Below are positions 44,100-52,875 of a stretch of 64,000 nt of DNA, one piece after another. The DNA comes from Stutzerimonas chloritidismutans AW-1 (lineage in GTDB: Bacteria; Pseudomonadota; Gammaproteobacteria; Pseudomonadales; Pseudomonadaceae): NCBI RefSeq assembly GCF_000495915.1, contig NZ_AOFQ01000006.1, positions 62,001-126,000 on the forward strand, in the 5' to 3' direction. Below the pieces are notes generated by a model. That model saw only the letters and a program-made list of their open reading frames with translations. It was not told the origin of the DNA and searched no databases. Numbering within the stretch: the stretch's first letter is position 1; the number at the start of each line of letters is the position of its first letter. The translations under genes were made by a program, and so were the position numbers.

Positions 44100-44813
44100 A
44101 TGATTCCTGACCTTCACGGATTCGGTCCGGCGCTTATCGCCGGCACCTGGATGACCATCCAACTGGCCCTCGCTTCCCTGGCGCTGGGGCTGGGGGGCGG
44201 GCTGCTCGGCGTGCTCGGTCTGCTCGGCGCTCTCGCCAAGACCTCGCCCTACAGCGCGCTGCGCTGGCTCGGCGGCACCTACTCAACCATCGTGCGCGGC
44301 GTACCCGAACTGCTCTGGGTACTGCTGATCTATTTCGGCACCATCAGCCTGATTCGCGGTATCGGCGAGCTGTTCGGCATCGAGAACCTGGCCCTCAGCC
44401 CGTTCGCCGCCGGCACCATCGCCCTTGGTCTGTGCTTCGGCGCCTACGCCACCGAAGTCTTCCGCGGGGCGCTGCTGGCCATTCCCAAGGGACACCGTGA
44501 GGCTGGCCTGGCCCTGGGCCTGGGCAAACGGCGGATCTTCACGCGGCTGATCCTGCCGCAGATGTGGCGCCTGGCGCTGCCGGGTCTGGGCAATCTGTTC
44601 ATGATCCTGATGAAGGACACGGCATTGGTATCCGTCATCGGCCTGGAAGAGATCATGCGCCGCTCGCAGATCGCCGTGACCGCCAGCAAGGAGCCCTTCA
44701 CCTTCTTCCTGGTCGCGGCCTTCATCTACCTGTGCCTGACCATCGTCGCCATGATCGGCATGCACTTTCTTGAAAAACGTGCCGGCCGCGGCTTCGTGCG
44801 GAGCGCAGCATGA
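44100..44813 (+). CDS. Amino acid ABC transporter permease (HisQ type)
   Basis: This 237-residue permease has about five helices and the family EAA loop GHREAGLALGLGKRRIFTRL, with RGVPELLWVLLIYFG near the start. With the HisM-type partner it forms the membrane channel. Its stop overlaps the next gene by ATGA. The first codons begin 14 bases after the hairpin. Confidence 0.92.
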   Translation: MIPDLHGFGPALIAGTWMTIQLALASLALGLGGGLLGVLGLLGALAKTSPYSALRWLGGTYSTIVRGVPELLWVLLIYFGTISLIRGIGELFGIENLALSPFAAGTIALGLCFGAYATEVFRGALLAIPKGHREAGLALGLGKRRIFTRLILPQMWRLALPGLGNLFMILMKDTALVSVIGLEEIMRRSQIAVTASKEPFTFFLVAAFIYLCLTIVAMIGMHFLEKRAGRGFVRSAA

Positions 44814-45499
44814 CCTGGGAAATCTTCATCAAGTGGCTGCCGAGCTTCATCGAAGGCGCCTGGCTGACGCTGCAACTGGTCGGCGTTTCGGTCGTCGCCG
44901 GGCTGATCCTCGCCGTGCCCCTGGGCATTGCCCGCTCATCGCGGCACTTGGCAGTGCGCGCGCTGCCCTATGGTTACATCTTCTTCTTCCGCGGCACCCC
45001 GCTGCTGGTGCAACTGTTCCTGGTTTACTACGGCATGGCGCAGTTCGAGGTGGTGCGCCAAAGCGCGCTCTGGCCGTTTCTGCGTGACCCGTACTGGTGC
45101 GCGATCATCACCATGACGCTGCACACAGCCGCCTATATCGCCGAGATCATCCGTGGTGCGATCCAGAACGTGCCGCCGGGTGAAGTCGAAGCCGCACGGG
45201 CGCTCGGCATGTCACGCGCCCAGGCACTGCTGCACATCATCCTGCCGCGCGCCACGCGTATCGGCCTGCCGGCTTACAGCAACGAAGTGATCCTGATGCT
45301 CAAGGCCAGCGCCCTGGCCAGCACCATCACTCTGCTGGAACTGACCGGCATGGCGCGCAAGATCGCCGCCCGCACCTACCTGCACGAGGAAATGTTCCTC
45401 ACCGCCGGCCTGATCTACCTGCTGATCGCCTTCATCCTGATGCAGGGCTTCAAGCTGCTGGAACGCTGGCTACGGGTCGACGCCTGCCAGGGTCGCTGA
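44810..45499 (+). CDS. Amino acid ABC transporter permease (HisM type)
   Basis: This 229-residue permease begins MTWEIFIKWLPSFIEGAWLT and has FFFRGTPLLVQLFLVYYGMA and the EAA loop PPGEVEAARALGMSRAQALL. It is coupled to the preceding permease and ends the operon. Substrate as for the binding protein. Confidence 0.92.
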   Translation: MTWEIFIKWLPSFIEGAWLTLQLVGVSVVAGLILAVPLGIARSSRHLAVRALPYGYIFFFRGTPLLVQLFLVYYGMAQFEVVRQSALWPFLRDPYWCAIITMTLHTAAYIAEIIRGAIQNVPPGEVEAARALGMSRAQALLHIILPRATRIGLPAYSNEVILMLKASALASTITLLELTGMARKIAARTYLHEEMFLTAGLIYLLIAFILMQGFKLLERWLRVDACQGR

Positions 45500-45510
45500 A
45501 CCGCGCGACC

Positions 45511-45541
45511 TGTAGGGTGGATCGCGCGTCGGCGGTCCACC
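45511..45541. repeat. GTAGGGTGGATCGCGC hairpin repeat, copy 2
   Basis: This starts with the same 17 bases as copy 1 at 21363. Arms GGTGGATCG (45516-45524) and CGGTCCACC (45533-45541) pair with one G-T wobble around an 8-base loop. It lies downstream of the permease operon. Confidence 0.75.
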
Positions 45542-45680
45542 ATGGCGATCCACTGAATGGCGCTCCTCCGAACGGAGCCGCGTTGGATGTAAGCAACATC
45601 TACCCCACGCCCGGAGGCGGATGAAATCCCGCCTTGCGACCGTTGTCAGACGCAAACCCGAGCCCATCACGAGATTGCCC

Positions 45681-46583
45681 ATGCCTGTCGATATCCAACG
45701 CATCGAAATGGACCAGCTCGCCGTCTGGCGAGTCCGCCGCGGCGAGGACGAACTGCTGATCGCCGAACAGGGCGCGCAGATCCTCAGCTATCGCCAGGGC
45801 GACGCACCACCGATCATCTGGCTCAGCGAAGAGGCCGCCTTCCAGCAGGGTCAGTCGGTACGCGGCGGCGTGCCGATCTGCTGGCCGTGGTTCGGCGACC
45901 TGGCGCGCAATCCGCAAGCCGTGCAGGCGAGCTACCACGGCGAACAACCCGCACCTTTCCATGGTTTGGTACGCGCGCTGCCCTGGCAGTTGCGCGAACA
46001 ACGCAGCGATGGCGATGCGGCGATTCTCGAGTTCGACTGTCCGCAGGCGCTCGGCGCGTTGCCGGGCTGGCCGCATCCGGTCGAACTGACGTTGCGGATT
46101 CGACTCGCCGATGATCTCCAGCTCAGCCTCAGCAGCCGCAACGACGGCGACGAAAGCGTTGCCTTCAGCCAGGCGCTGCACAGCTACTTCGCCGTCAGCG
46201 ACATCCATCAGGTGCGTGTGGAGGGCCTCTCCGGCTGCCCATACATCGACACACTGCTGGACTGGAAAGAATGCCAGCAACAGGACGACCTGCATTTCAA
46301 CGGCGAAACCGATCGTGTCTACCAGCAGCTGCCGGCCACCCTGAATCTTGTCGATCCGGCGTGGCAGCGGCGCATCCGACTGACCACCAGCGGGTCGATG
46401 TCCGCCGTGTTATGGAATCCGTGGATCGACAAGGCGCAGCGTCTGACGAGCTTCGCCGACGATGCCTGGCAGCGGATGCTGTGCATCGAGACGGCCAATG
46501 TGCTGGACGACGCGGTGGTGCTCCAGCCGGGTCAGCGCCACACCCTGGCTGTGTCCATATCGGCAACTTCCAGCGGCCTATAA
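45681..46583 (+). CDS. D-hexose-6-phosphate mutarotase (YeaD type)
   Basis: This 300-residue aldose-1-epimerase-fold protein shows the segments EQGAQILSYRQGDAPPIIWL, RGGVPICWPWFGDLA, FHGLVRALPW, LHSYFAVSDIHQVRVEGLSG and a C-terminal FADDAWQRMLCIETANV. It would interconvert anomers of glucose-6-phosphate and related sugars. ATG 45681 fits the family; an in-frame start at 45621 adds unrelated residues. It stands alone before the T6SS cluster. Confidence 0.9.
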   Translation: MPVDIQRIEMDQLAVWRVRRGEDELLIAEQGAQILSYRQGDAPPIIWLSEEAAFQQGQSVRGGVPICWPWFGDLARNPQAVQASYHGEQPAPFHGLVRALPWQLREQRSDGDAAILEFDCPQALGALPGWPHPVELTLRIRLADDLQLSLSSRNDGDESVAFSQALHSYFAVSDIHQVRVEGLSGCPYIDTLLDWKECQQQDDLHFNGETDRVYQQLPATLNLVDPAWQRRIRLTTSGSMSAVLWNPWIDKAQRLTSFADDAWQRMLCIETANVLDDAVVLQPGQRHTLAVSISATSSGL

Positions 46584-46811
46584 CATTAATCACTCCCAAT
46601 TCTGTGACCGGGTAGAAGGTTGCACGTAAGTATTCTCTTACAAGCAACCGGCATATTTCCTACGAAGTAAGTTGTTATACAAAGGCAACTTAATCGCCCG
46701 TTTTGAAATAGTTCCGTCGCCAGCTGGTTAATATTCCCAGCTGCAACGGAGATCACACTTCTCGCCTTGAACGACACATACCCCACGTCTAGGATGCCCA
46801 CCCCATAAGGC

Positions 46812-46858
46812 CCTGTGCAATTTGTTGCGCAGGGACGGTGCGCAAGAAGTTGCGCACC
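46812..46858. promoter_or_regulatory. Two tandem inverted repeats upstream of tssA, possible activator sites
   Basis: Repeat 1 (46812-46833) has arms CCTGTGCAA and TTGCGCAGG around TTTG, with one G-T mismatch. Repeat 2 (46837-46858) has perfect arms GGTGCGCAA and TTGCGCACC around GAAG. The shared core is TGCGCAA-N4-TTGCGCA, and the centres are exactly 25 bases apart. Paired sites of this type suit an enhancer-binding protein, and one is encoded in the same cluster (59278-60795). Confidence 0.6.
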
Positions 46859-46887
46859 CCTTTCTCGGAAACATTCCGCTTTTGATA

Positions 46888-46903
46888 TTGGCAGCATGTT
46901 TCA
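46888..46903 (+). promoter_or_regulatory. Weak sigma54-like promoter before tssA
   Basis: TTGGCA (46888-46893) matches the -24 element. The -12 region reads TTTCA (46899-46903), where TTGCA is expected, and the spacing is one base short. It lies 41 bases after the tandem dyads' centre and 39 before the tssA start. Confidence 0.3.
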
Positions 46904-46941
46904 AAGTTCACGGATCGAACTTGAGCGTCACGGAAGACCCA

Positions 46942-48504
46942 ATGCACGCCAGCGCACTCAGCAAGCATTATCTGGAACTTGCCAGAAAGCCGGTCAATGA
47001 CAGCAATTTCGCTGGCGACGATATTCGCTACAGCAGCGAGTTCGAATTGCTCGAGACCGAACTGGCCAAGGCTGGCGCACTGCACCAAACCGCCGGCATC
47101 GACTGGCAGAAGGTCCGCGAAGGCAGCGAGATGCTGCTCGCCTCGCTCTCCAAGGATCTGCGCGCCGCCGCCTGGCTGACCTGGAGCCTGTTCCAGCGCG
47201 AGTCCTTCGCCGGACTTCAGGCAGGTCTCAGCGTCCTGCACTACCTGTGCAGCAATCACTGGGCCGAGCTGCACCCACGCAAGCCACGCACCCGGGCCGC
47301 AGCGATCAACTGGTTGCTGCCACGTCTGGAGCAGACCTTTTCCGAAGACGTCCCGGTCGGCGAGCAACTGCCACTGTTTCGCAGCCTCGCCGAGCAGTTA
47401 CATGCGCTGGAGCAGTGCCTGTCCGGGCATCTGGGCGAAGACGCGCCGTTGCTGCTGCCGCTGTGCCGTCAGCTCGACGGCATGGTCAAGCGCGCCAGCC
47501 AGGGGCAGCCGCAGCCAGGTACGGTGGGCGCGGCCATCGCCCAGGTGAAGCAGGTCGCCAGCCAGGTCTTCGCCCCCGGTTCGCCGATCGAGAACGACAA
47601 GGAAGCGCTCAAGGCTCTGCGCAACCTGCAGGAACAGGCGCGCCCGCTGACCGCCTGGTGGCTCAAGCAGCGCACCAGCGACCTGCGCCCACTGCGCCTC
47701 GCGCGTACCCTGCTCTGGCTGAGCATCGACAGCCTGCCGGAGCACAACAGCGAGCAGGTCACCGCGCTGCGTGGCGTCCCTGCCGACAAACTGGCCAGCT
47801 ATCGCGAACGCTTCGCTCAGGGGCAGTACGCCGACCTGCTGGTGGATCTGGAAAACAGCACCGCGCGTGCCCCGTTCTGGCTGGATGGCCAGCGCCTGGC
47901 CTGGGAATGCCTGCAGGAGCTGGACGCCGAGCAGGCCATGCGCGAGGTGGAGATCCAGCTCGCGCTGTTCCTGCAGCGCCTGCCGCGTCTGGAAGAACTG
48001 TGCTTTCACGACGGCACCCCGTTTGCCGATGCCGAAACTCGCGCCTGGATCAGTGGCCAGGTCATGCCCCATGTGCAGCCGTCCACAGCCGCCAGGCAGG
48101 ACGAGCCGCCCGTAGCCGGCACCCTGCAACCGAGCTGGGAGCTCGCGCTGCAGGAAGTCGTGCCGCTGCTGCGCAAGGAGGGCCTCAAACCCGCCGTGCA
48201 GCAGCTCAAACAGGGCCTGGCGCGCGCCCGCGGTGGCCGCGAACGTTTCTTCTGGCAGCTGAGCCTCGCCCGCCTGTGCTACCAGGCGAAGAAATACGAG
48301 CTGGCCAAAACTCAGCTCGAAGCACTCGACCAGCAGCTCGAGGCCAGTGGCCTGGGCAGCTGGGAACCCGATCTCGCCCTCGAGGTACTGCGCCTGCTGC
48401 ACAGCTGTTGCGAGCTGCTGCCGCAGAACCACGCTGTGCGTGAAAGCAAGGATGAGATTTACCGCAGGCTGTGCCACCTCGATCTCGAAGTGGTGCTGGA
48501 TTAA
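46942..48504 (+). CDS. tssA: T6SS protein TssA
   Basis: This 520-residue protein has the ImpA N-terminal domain (about 10-130: LARKPVNDSNFAGDDIRYSS, WLTWSLFQRESFAGLQAGL, HWAELHPRKPRTRAAAINWL) and a long helical C-terminal region like that of TssA/VasJ proteins. TssA caps the growing tail or primes sheath polymerisation. ATG 46942 has GGAAG just upstream; an in-frame opening to 46822 crosses the regulatory repeats and is unlikely. It is first in the rightward cluster. Confidence 0.9.
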   Translation: MHASALSKHYLELARKPVNDSNFAGDDIRYSSEFELLETELAKAGALHQTAGIDWQKVREGSEMLLASLSKDLRAAAWLTWSLFQRESFAGLQAGLSVLHYLCSNHWAELHPRKPRTRAAAINWLLPRLEQTFSEDVPVGEQLPLFRSLAEQLHALEQCLSGHLGEDAPLLLPLCRQLDGMVKRASQGQPQPGTVGAAIAQVKQVASQVFAPGSPIENDKEALKALRNLQEQARPLTAWWLKQRTSDLRPLRLARTLLWLSIDSLPEHNSEQVTALRGVPADKLASYRERFAQGQYADLLVDLENSTARAPFWLDGQRLAWECLQELDAEQAMREVEIQLALFLQRLPRLEELCFHDGTPFADAETRAWISGQVMPHVQPSTAARQDEPPVAGTLQPSWELALQEVVPLLRKEGLKPAVQQLKQGLARARGGRERFFWQLSLARLCYQAKKYELAKTQLEALDQQLEASGLGSWEPDLALEVLRLLHSCCELLPQNHAVRESKDEIYRRLCHLDLEVVLD

Positions 48505-48520
48505 CGCAAAGGAGAACACC

Positions 48521-49027
48521 ATGGCCAAAGAAGGCTCGGTTGCACCCAAGGAACGCATCAACGTCACGTTCAAGCCGGCCACCGGCAACGCTCAGGAAGA
48601 GGTTGAGCTGCCCCTCAAGCTGATGGTGCTGGGCGATTTCACCCAGCGCGCCGACGATCGCAAGATCGAAGACCGCAAGCCCATCGCCATCGACAAGAAC
48701 AGCTTCGACGAGGTCCTGGCCAAGCAGGAGCTGAACCTGACCTTCGGCGTGCCGAACCGTCTGCAGGACGAGCAGACCGATGACGAGCTGGCCGTACAGC
48801 TGCGCATCAATTCGATGAAGGACTTCAACCCGGCCAATCTGGTCGAGCAGGTTCCGGAGCTGAAGAAGCTGATGGAGCTGCGCGACGCCCTGGTCGCCCT
48901 GAAGGGCCCACTGGGCAACGCCCCTGCCTTCCGCAAGGCCATCGAAAGCGTACTCGCCGACGACGATTCGCGTGACCGCGTACTCGGCGAACTGGGCCTG
49001 GCGGCCAAAGAGAAGCTGGACGCCTGA
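48521..49027 (+). CDS. tssB: T6SS contractile sheath small subunit TssB
   Basis: This 168-residue protein begins MAKEGSVAPKERINVTFKPA and has the family segments LPLKLMVLGDFTQRADDRKI, FDEVLAKQ and FNPANLVEQVPELKKLMELR. It pairs with TssC to form the sheath. AAAGGAG lies 8 bases before the ATG, 16 bases after tssA. Confidence 0.96.
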   Translation: MAKEGSVAPKERINVTFKPATGNAQEEVELPLKLMVLGDFTQRADDRKIEDRKPIAIDKNSFDEVLAKQELNLTFGVPNRLQDEQTDDELAVQLRINSMKDFNPANLVEQVPELKKLMELRDALVALKGPLGNAPAFRKAIESVLADDDSRDRVLGELGLAAKEKLDA

Positions 49028-49053
49028 TATCACCGACAAGGAAGCACATCTAC

Positions 49054-50532
49054 ATGACCACTAGCGCAGCCGCCGTCGAGCACGGCAACCACCTCGCCGA
49101 AGGCGGCATCCTCGACCGCATCATCGCCGAAACCCGCCTGACCCCGGACGACGAGGCCTACGACATCGCCAAGCGCGGCGTCTCGGCCTTCATCGAAGAA
49201 CTGCTCAAGCCGCAGAACGAAAACGAGCCGGTGAAGAAGGCCATGGTCGACCGCATGATCGCGGAGATCGACGCCAAGCTCAGCCAGCAGATGGACGAAA
49301 TCCTTCACCACCCGCAGTTCCAGGCCCTGGAATCCTCCTGGCGCGGCCTGAAGCTGCTGGTCGATCGCACCAACTTCCGCGAGAACATCAAGCTCGAGCT
49401 GCTCAACGCCTCCAAGCAGGACCTGCTCGACGACTTCGAAGACAGCCCGGAGATCGTTCAGTCCGGCCTGTACAAGCACATCTACACCGCCGAATACGGC
49501 CAGTTCGGCGGCCAGCCGGTCGGTGCGCTGATCGCCAACTACTTCTTCGACCCCAGCGCGCCCGACGTGAAGACCATGCAGTACGTTGCCAGCGTCGCGA
49601 GCATGTCCCACGCGCCATTCATTGCCGCTGCCGGCCCGAAGTTCTTCGGTCTGGAAAGCTTCACCGGCCTGCCGGACCTGAAGGACCTGAAGGATCACTT
49701 CGAGGGCCCGCAGTTCACCAAGTGGCAGAGCTTCCGCGAACAGGAAGATGCCCGCTACGTCGGCCTGACCGTCCCGCGCTTCCTGCTGCGCAACCCCTAC
49801 GATCCGGAAGACAACCCGGTGAAGAGCTTCGTCTACAAGGAAAACGTCGCCGGCAGCCACGAACACTACCTGTGGGGCAACACCGCCTACGCCTTCGCCA
49901 GCCGCCTGACCGACAGCTTCGCCAAGTTCCGCTGGTGCCCGAACATCATCGGCCCGCAGAGCGGCGGAGCAGTGGAAGACCTGCCGCTGCACCATTTCGA
50001 AAGCATGGGCGAGATCGAGACCAAGATCCCAACCGAAGTGCTGGTTTCCGACCGTCGCGAGTACGAGCTGGCCGAGGAAGGCTTTATCGCCCTGACCATG
50101 CGCAAGGGCAGCGACAACGCCGCGTTCTTCTCCGCCAACTCGGCGCAGAAGCCCAAGTTCTTCGGTAATAGCGAGGAAGGCAAGACCGCCGAGCTGAACT
50201 ACAAGCTCGGCACCCAGCTACCCTACCTGTTCATCGTCAACCGCCTGGCGCACTACCTGAAGGTGCTGCAGCGCGAGCAGATCGGTGCATGGAAGGAGCG
50301 CACCGACCTCGAACTGGAACTCAACAAGTGGATCCGCCAGTTCGTCGCCGACCAGGAGAATCCGAGCTCCGAAGTACGCAGCCGTCGTCCGCTGCGCGCC
50401 GCCCAGGTCAACGTCAGCGACGTCGAGGGCGAACCGGGCTGGTACCGCGTCAGCCTCAGCGTGCGCCCGCACTTCAAATACATGGGCGCGGATTTCACCC
50501 TGTCGCTGGTCGGCAAGCTGGACAAGGAATAA
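49054..50532 (+). CDS. tssC: T6SS contractile sheath large subunit TssC
   Basis: This 492-residue protein shows TssC hallmarks: ILHHPQFQALESSWRGLKLL, NASKQDLLDDFEDSPEIVQS, ASMSHAPFIAAAGPKFFG, FLLRNPYDPEDNPVKSFVY and a C-terminal YRVSLSVRPHFKYMGADFTL strand set. With TssB it forms the contractile tube sheath, later recycled by ClpV. Spacing to tssB is 26 bases. Confidence 0.97.
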   Translation: MTTSAAAVEHGNHLAEGGILDRIIAETRLTPDDEAYDIAKRGVSAFIEELLKPQNENEPVKKAMVDRMIAEIDAKLSQQMDEILHHPQFQALESSWRGLKLLVDRTNFRENIKLELLNASKQDLLDDFEDSPEIVQSGLYKHIYTAEYGQFGGQPVGALIANYFFDPSAPDVKTMQYVASVASMSHAPFIAAAGPKFFGLESFTGLPDLKDLKDHFEGPQFTKWQSFREQEDARYVGLTVPRFLLRNPYDPEDNPVKSFVYKENVAGSHEHYLWGNTAYAFASRLTDSFAKFRWCPNIIGPQSGGAVEDLPLHHFESMGEIETKIPTEVLVSDRREYELAEEGFIALTMRKGSDNAAFFSANSAQKPKFFGNSEEGKTAELNYKLGTQLPYLFIVNRLAHYLKVLQREQIGAWKERTDLELELNKWIRQFVADQENPSSEVRSRRPLRAAQVNVSDVEGEPGWYRVSLSVRPHFKYMGADFTLSLVGKLDKE

Positions 50533-50536
50533 GCAC

Positions 50537-50944
50537 TTGAACGGATACGGCAGCCTCTTCGAACGCCTCGGCGGTGACGCCGCGCGGCGTTCCGGCTGGA
50601 GCCGCGAAGTCGCGGCGATGGCCTCGGTGGCTGCCCATCTGGCGAAGATGCTCAGCACCCGAGCGGGCAGCGTGCAGACGCTGCCCGACTACGGGTTGCC
50701 CGATCTCAACGATATGCGCCTGTCGCTGCACGACTCGCTGCAGCAGGCGCGTATCGCCATCGAACGTTTCATCGAAGCGTACGAACCCAGGCTGACCCAA
50801 GTGCGCGTGCTGTCGCTGCCGCGCACCCACGATCCACTGACCCTCGCCTTCACCATCGAAGGCCTGCTGGAAGTGGATGGCCTCAAGCGCCAGGTCAGCT
50901 TTTCCGCCAGCCTGGATGGCAGCGGACAGGTCAAGGTCCAGTAA
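50537..50944 (+). CDS. tssE: T6SS baseplate protein TssE (gp25-like)
   Basis: This 135-residue gp25-like protein begins with a TTG codon at 50537 (NGYGSLFERLGGDA follows), with AAGGAA 7 bases upstream; no better in-frame ATG matches the family start. The LPDYGLPDLNDM segment and IERFIEAYEPRLTQVRVL are typical. It belongs to the baseplate. The PAAR-lipase gene follows after 11 bases, in place of the tssF gene expected next. Confidence 0.93.
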   Translation: MNGYGSLFERLGGDAARRSGWSREVAAMASVAAHLAKMLSTRAGSVQTLPDYGLPDLNDMRLSLHDSLQQARIAIERFIEAYEPRLTQVRVLSLPRTHDPLTLAFTIEGLLEVDGLKRQVSFSASLDGSGQVKVQ

Positions 50945-50955
50945 GGAGACAACGG

Positions 50956-52875
50956 ATGTCCGGCAAACCCGCAGCCCGCCTCGGCGACCCTACCGCCTGC
51001 CCGAAGACGGGCCACGGCACCAACCCCATCGCCGCCGGCTCACCAGACGTGCTGTTCGACGGCCTGCCGGCCGCACGCATGGGCGACGCTTCCGCCTGTG
51101 GCGGAGCGATGGCCAGCGCGGTGATCCCCAACGTGCTGATCGATGGCAAGCCGGCGGCAGTGGTGGGTAGTGTGGGTAACCACGGCAATGTCGTCACCGC
51201 CGGTTCGGGGACGGTGATCATCGGCAGCGGTCACAGCCCGGCGCCCTTCCTTGCGCCCGAAGTGCTTGGCATTGCGACCGCTGCAATTGCTGCGGCAACC
51301 AGCGCGGTCAAATCCCTTCTCCCGGCCACACCACTGGCCCGCGCCTGGCAGGAAGAGCCGGGGGACCTCGCACCGTTGGGCCTGGAAGAAGAAGACGAGG
51401 AAGAGGAACTGGTCGAGCAGCCGCAGCAACAGGCGCGCCAGGCCATTACTCTGCGTATCGGCGTGTTCTTCGATGGCACCGGCAATAACTTGGCCAATGC
51501 TGCAGTGACCGAAAAGTGTCGCCGCGATGACCTGAAACTGCTGGACGAGCGCACCCTCGGCGAAGTTGTCGACTACTGCCGGGCTCATGGCTTCGGCGGC
51601 AGCGAAGGCAACGGCTTCTTTACCCAGACACCGGACAATAGCTACGGCAACGCGCCGAGCAACGTGGCGCGGCTGTTCGATCTTTACCAGGACGATGCGA
51701 CGCGGAGCCTGACCAAGGACGAGCGTAGCGCCAGCATCAAGGTTTATCTGGAGGGTATCGGAACCAGCAGCGGGGAGGATGACTCGGTATACGGACAAGT
51801 TACCGGGATGGGCGATACCGGCGTGGTGGCTCGCGTGATGCAGAGTCCGGACACGATCAGCCTACAGCTGGGCCTGTTTACGGAAAGCAATCCCGGAGTG
51901 CAGGTCGACGCGCTGGAATTCGATATCTTCGGATTCAGCCGCGGCGCAGCAGCAGCCCGCCATTTCGCCAATGAATTGCTCAAAGCCAACGGTGGGGTGC
52001 TGGCTGAGCTCCTGCGGCCAGGCCAGTTCGGTCTGCCAGAAGAATTCGAATGGAGCGGCCAGGCCCGCATCAATTTCATCGGCCTGTTCGATACGGTAGC
52101 GGCAGTAGTCGACCCGATGAAGTGGGACAACAGCCCTGCAAACCACCTCAATCCTGGCGTCAATCTGTACCTGCCACCGGGTTGCGCACACAAGGTGGTC
52201 CAGCTCACCGCCCGTGATGAGATGCGCTGGAACTTCGCGCTCAATAGCGTGGCTCCGCATCACCAGGAGATAGCCCTACCTGGCGCGCACTCGGATATCG
52301 GTGGTGGCTATCTTCCGATTGCCCAAGAAAAGCTCATCCTGAGTCGTCCTGTCAGCTCCACGGTGCCAGCGGGTACACCAACTGAACTTACTCACGCCTG
52401 GCGCGAAACCGAGCGCCAGTATGAAAAGTGGAAGGCTTTCGGGCTGCCAGAGGATCAACTAAAAAAAGATGTTCGCCGCATCCGCAAACTCCACCCCCGC
52501 GGCGTTAACCATCCGCCAGAGGATTGGATGTTAGGCCTGGTAACCATTGAGCGTCCGATACGCGGTGAACTTGCGCTGGTGTATTTGCGTGTAATGCGGG
52601 AATTGGCGGCCGAACATGGGGTTCCCGTCAAATCTATCCCCGACACTCCGGTTTTTGCGCTTCCTTTCGAACTCCAAGACATCGCCAAGAAAATGATGGC
52701 TTTTGCCAACGGCAGCCGGTTTGACCTAAACGAAGATGAAGAGCGCTTGCTCCGATCGCGGTATATCCACCTATCTGCACATTGGAAACCCACTCGCGGC
52801 CTGCTTATCAGTAAACCCGCGCCCAATGTCCGTTTGGTCTACAACAACCAGCCACAGCAAGGCTACCCCGAATGA
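50956..52875 (+). CDS. PAAR-DUF2235 fusion: T6SS spike-tip lipase effector (Tle1-like)
   Basis: This 639-residue protein has an N-terminal PAAR domain (about 1-95: SGKPAARLGDPTACPKTGHG, DVLFDGLPAARMGD, GSGTVIIGSGHSP), an acidic linker (about 140-160) and a DUF2235 alpha/beta hydrolase domain starting LRIGVFFDGTGNNL. The nucleophile is Ser328 in FGFSRGAAAAR; Asp379 (FDTVAAVVD) and His445 (LPGAHSDIGGGY) are candidates for the triad. PAAR would tip the VgrG spike; Tle1-type enzymes cleave phospholipids in the target cell. AAGGAG precedes the ATG. The 3' third shows more A/T-rich codons than neighbouring tss genes. Two lipoprotein genes follow. Confidence 0.9.
   Translation: MSGKPAARLGDPTACPKTGHGTNPIAAGSPDVLFDGLPAARMGDASACGGAMASAVIPNVLIDGKPAAVVGSVGNHGNVVTAGSGTVIIGSGHSPAPFLAPEVLGIATAAIAAATSAVKSLLPATPLARAWQEEPGDLAPLGLEEEDEEEELVEQPQQQARQAITLRIGVFFDGTGNNLANAAVTEKCRRDDLKLLDERTLGEVVDYCRAHGFGGSEGNGFFTQTPDNSYGNAPSNVARLFDLYQDDATRSLTKDERSASIKVYLEGIGTSSGEDDSVYGQVTGMGDTGVVARVMQSPDTISLQLGLFTESNPGVQVDALEFDIFGFSRGAAAARHFANELLKANGGVLAELLRPGQFGLPEEFEWSGQARINFIGLFDTVAAVVDPMKWDNSPANHLNPGVNLYLPPGCAHKVVQLTARDEMRWNFALNSVAPHHQEIALPGAHSDIGGGYLPIAQEKLILSRPVSSTVPAGTPTELTHAWRETERQYEKWKAFGLPEDQLKKDVRRIRKLHPRGVNHPPEDWMLGLVTIERPIRGELALVYLRVMRELAAEHGVPVKSIPDTPVFALPFELQDIAKKMMAFANGSRFDLNEDEERLLRSRYIHLSAHWKPTRGLLISKPAPNVRLVYNNQPQQGYPE

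Larger units (their letters stand above)
46584..46941. other. Gene-free T6SS upstream region
   Basis: This 358-base stretch is more AT-rich than its surroundings. It holds the two inverted repeats and the weak sigma54-like element listed separately, and no credible gene. Confidence 0.7.

Noticed and set aside
46822..46941. Extended tssA start at 46822
   Set aside because: The added 40 residues cross the inverted repeats, resemble no TssA start, and the ATG at 46942 has its own ribosome binding site.
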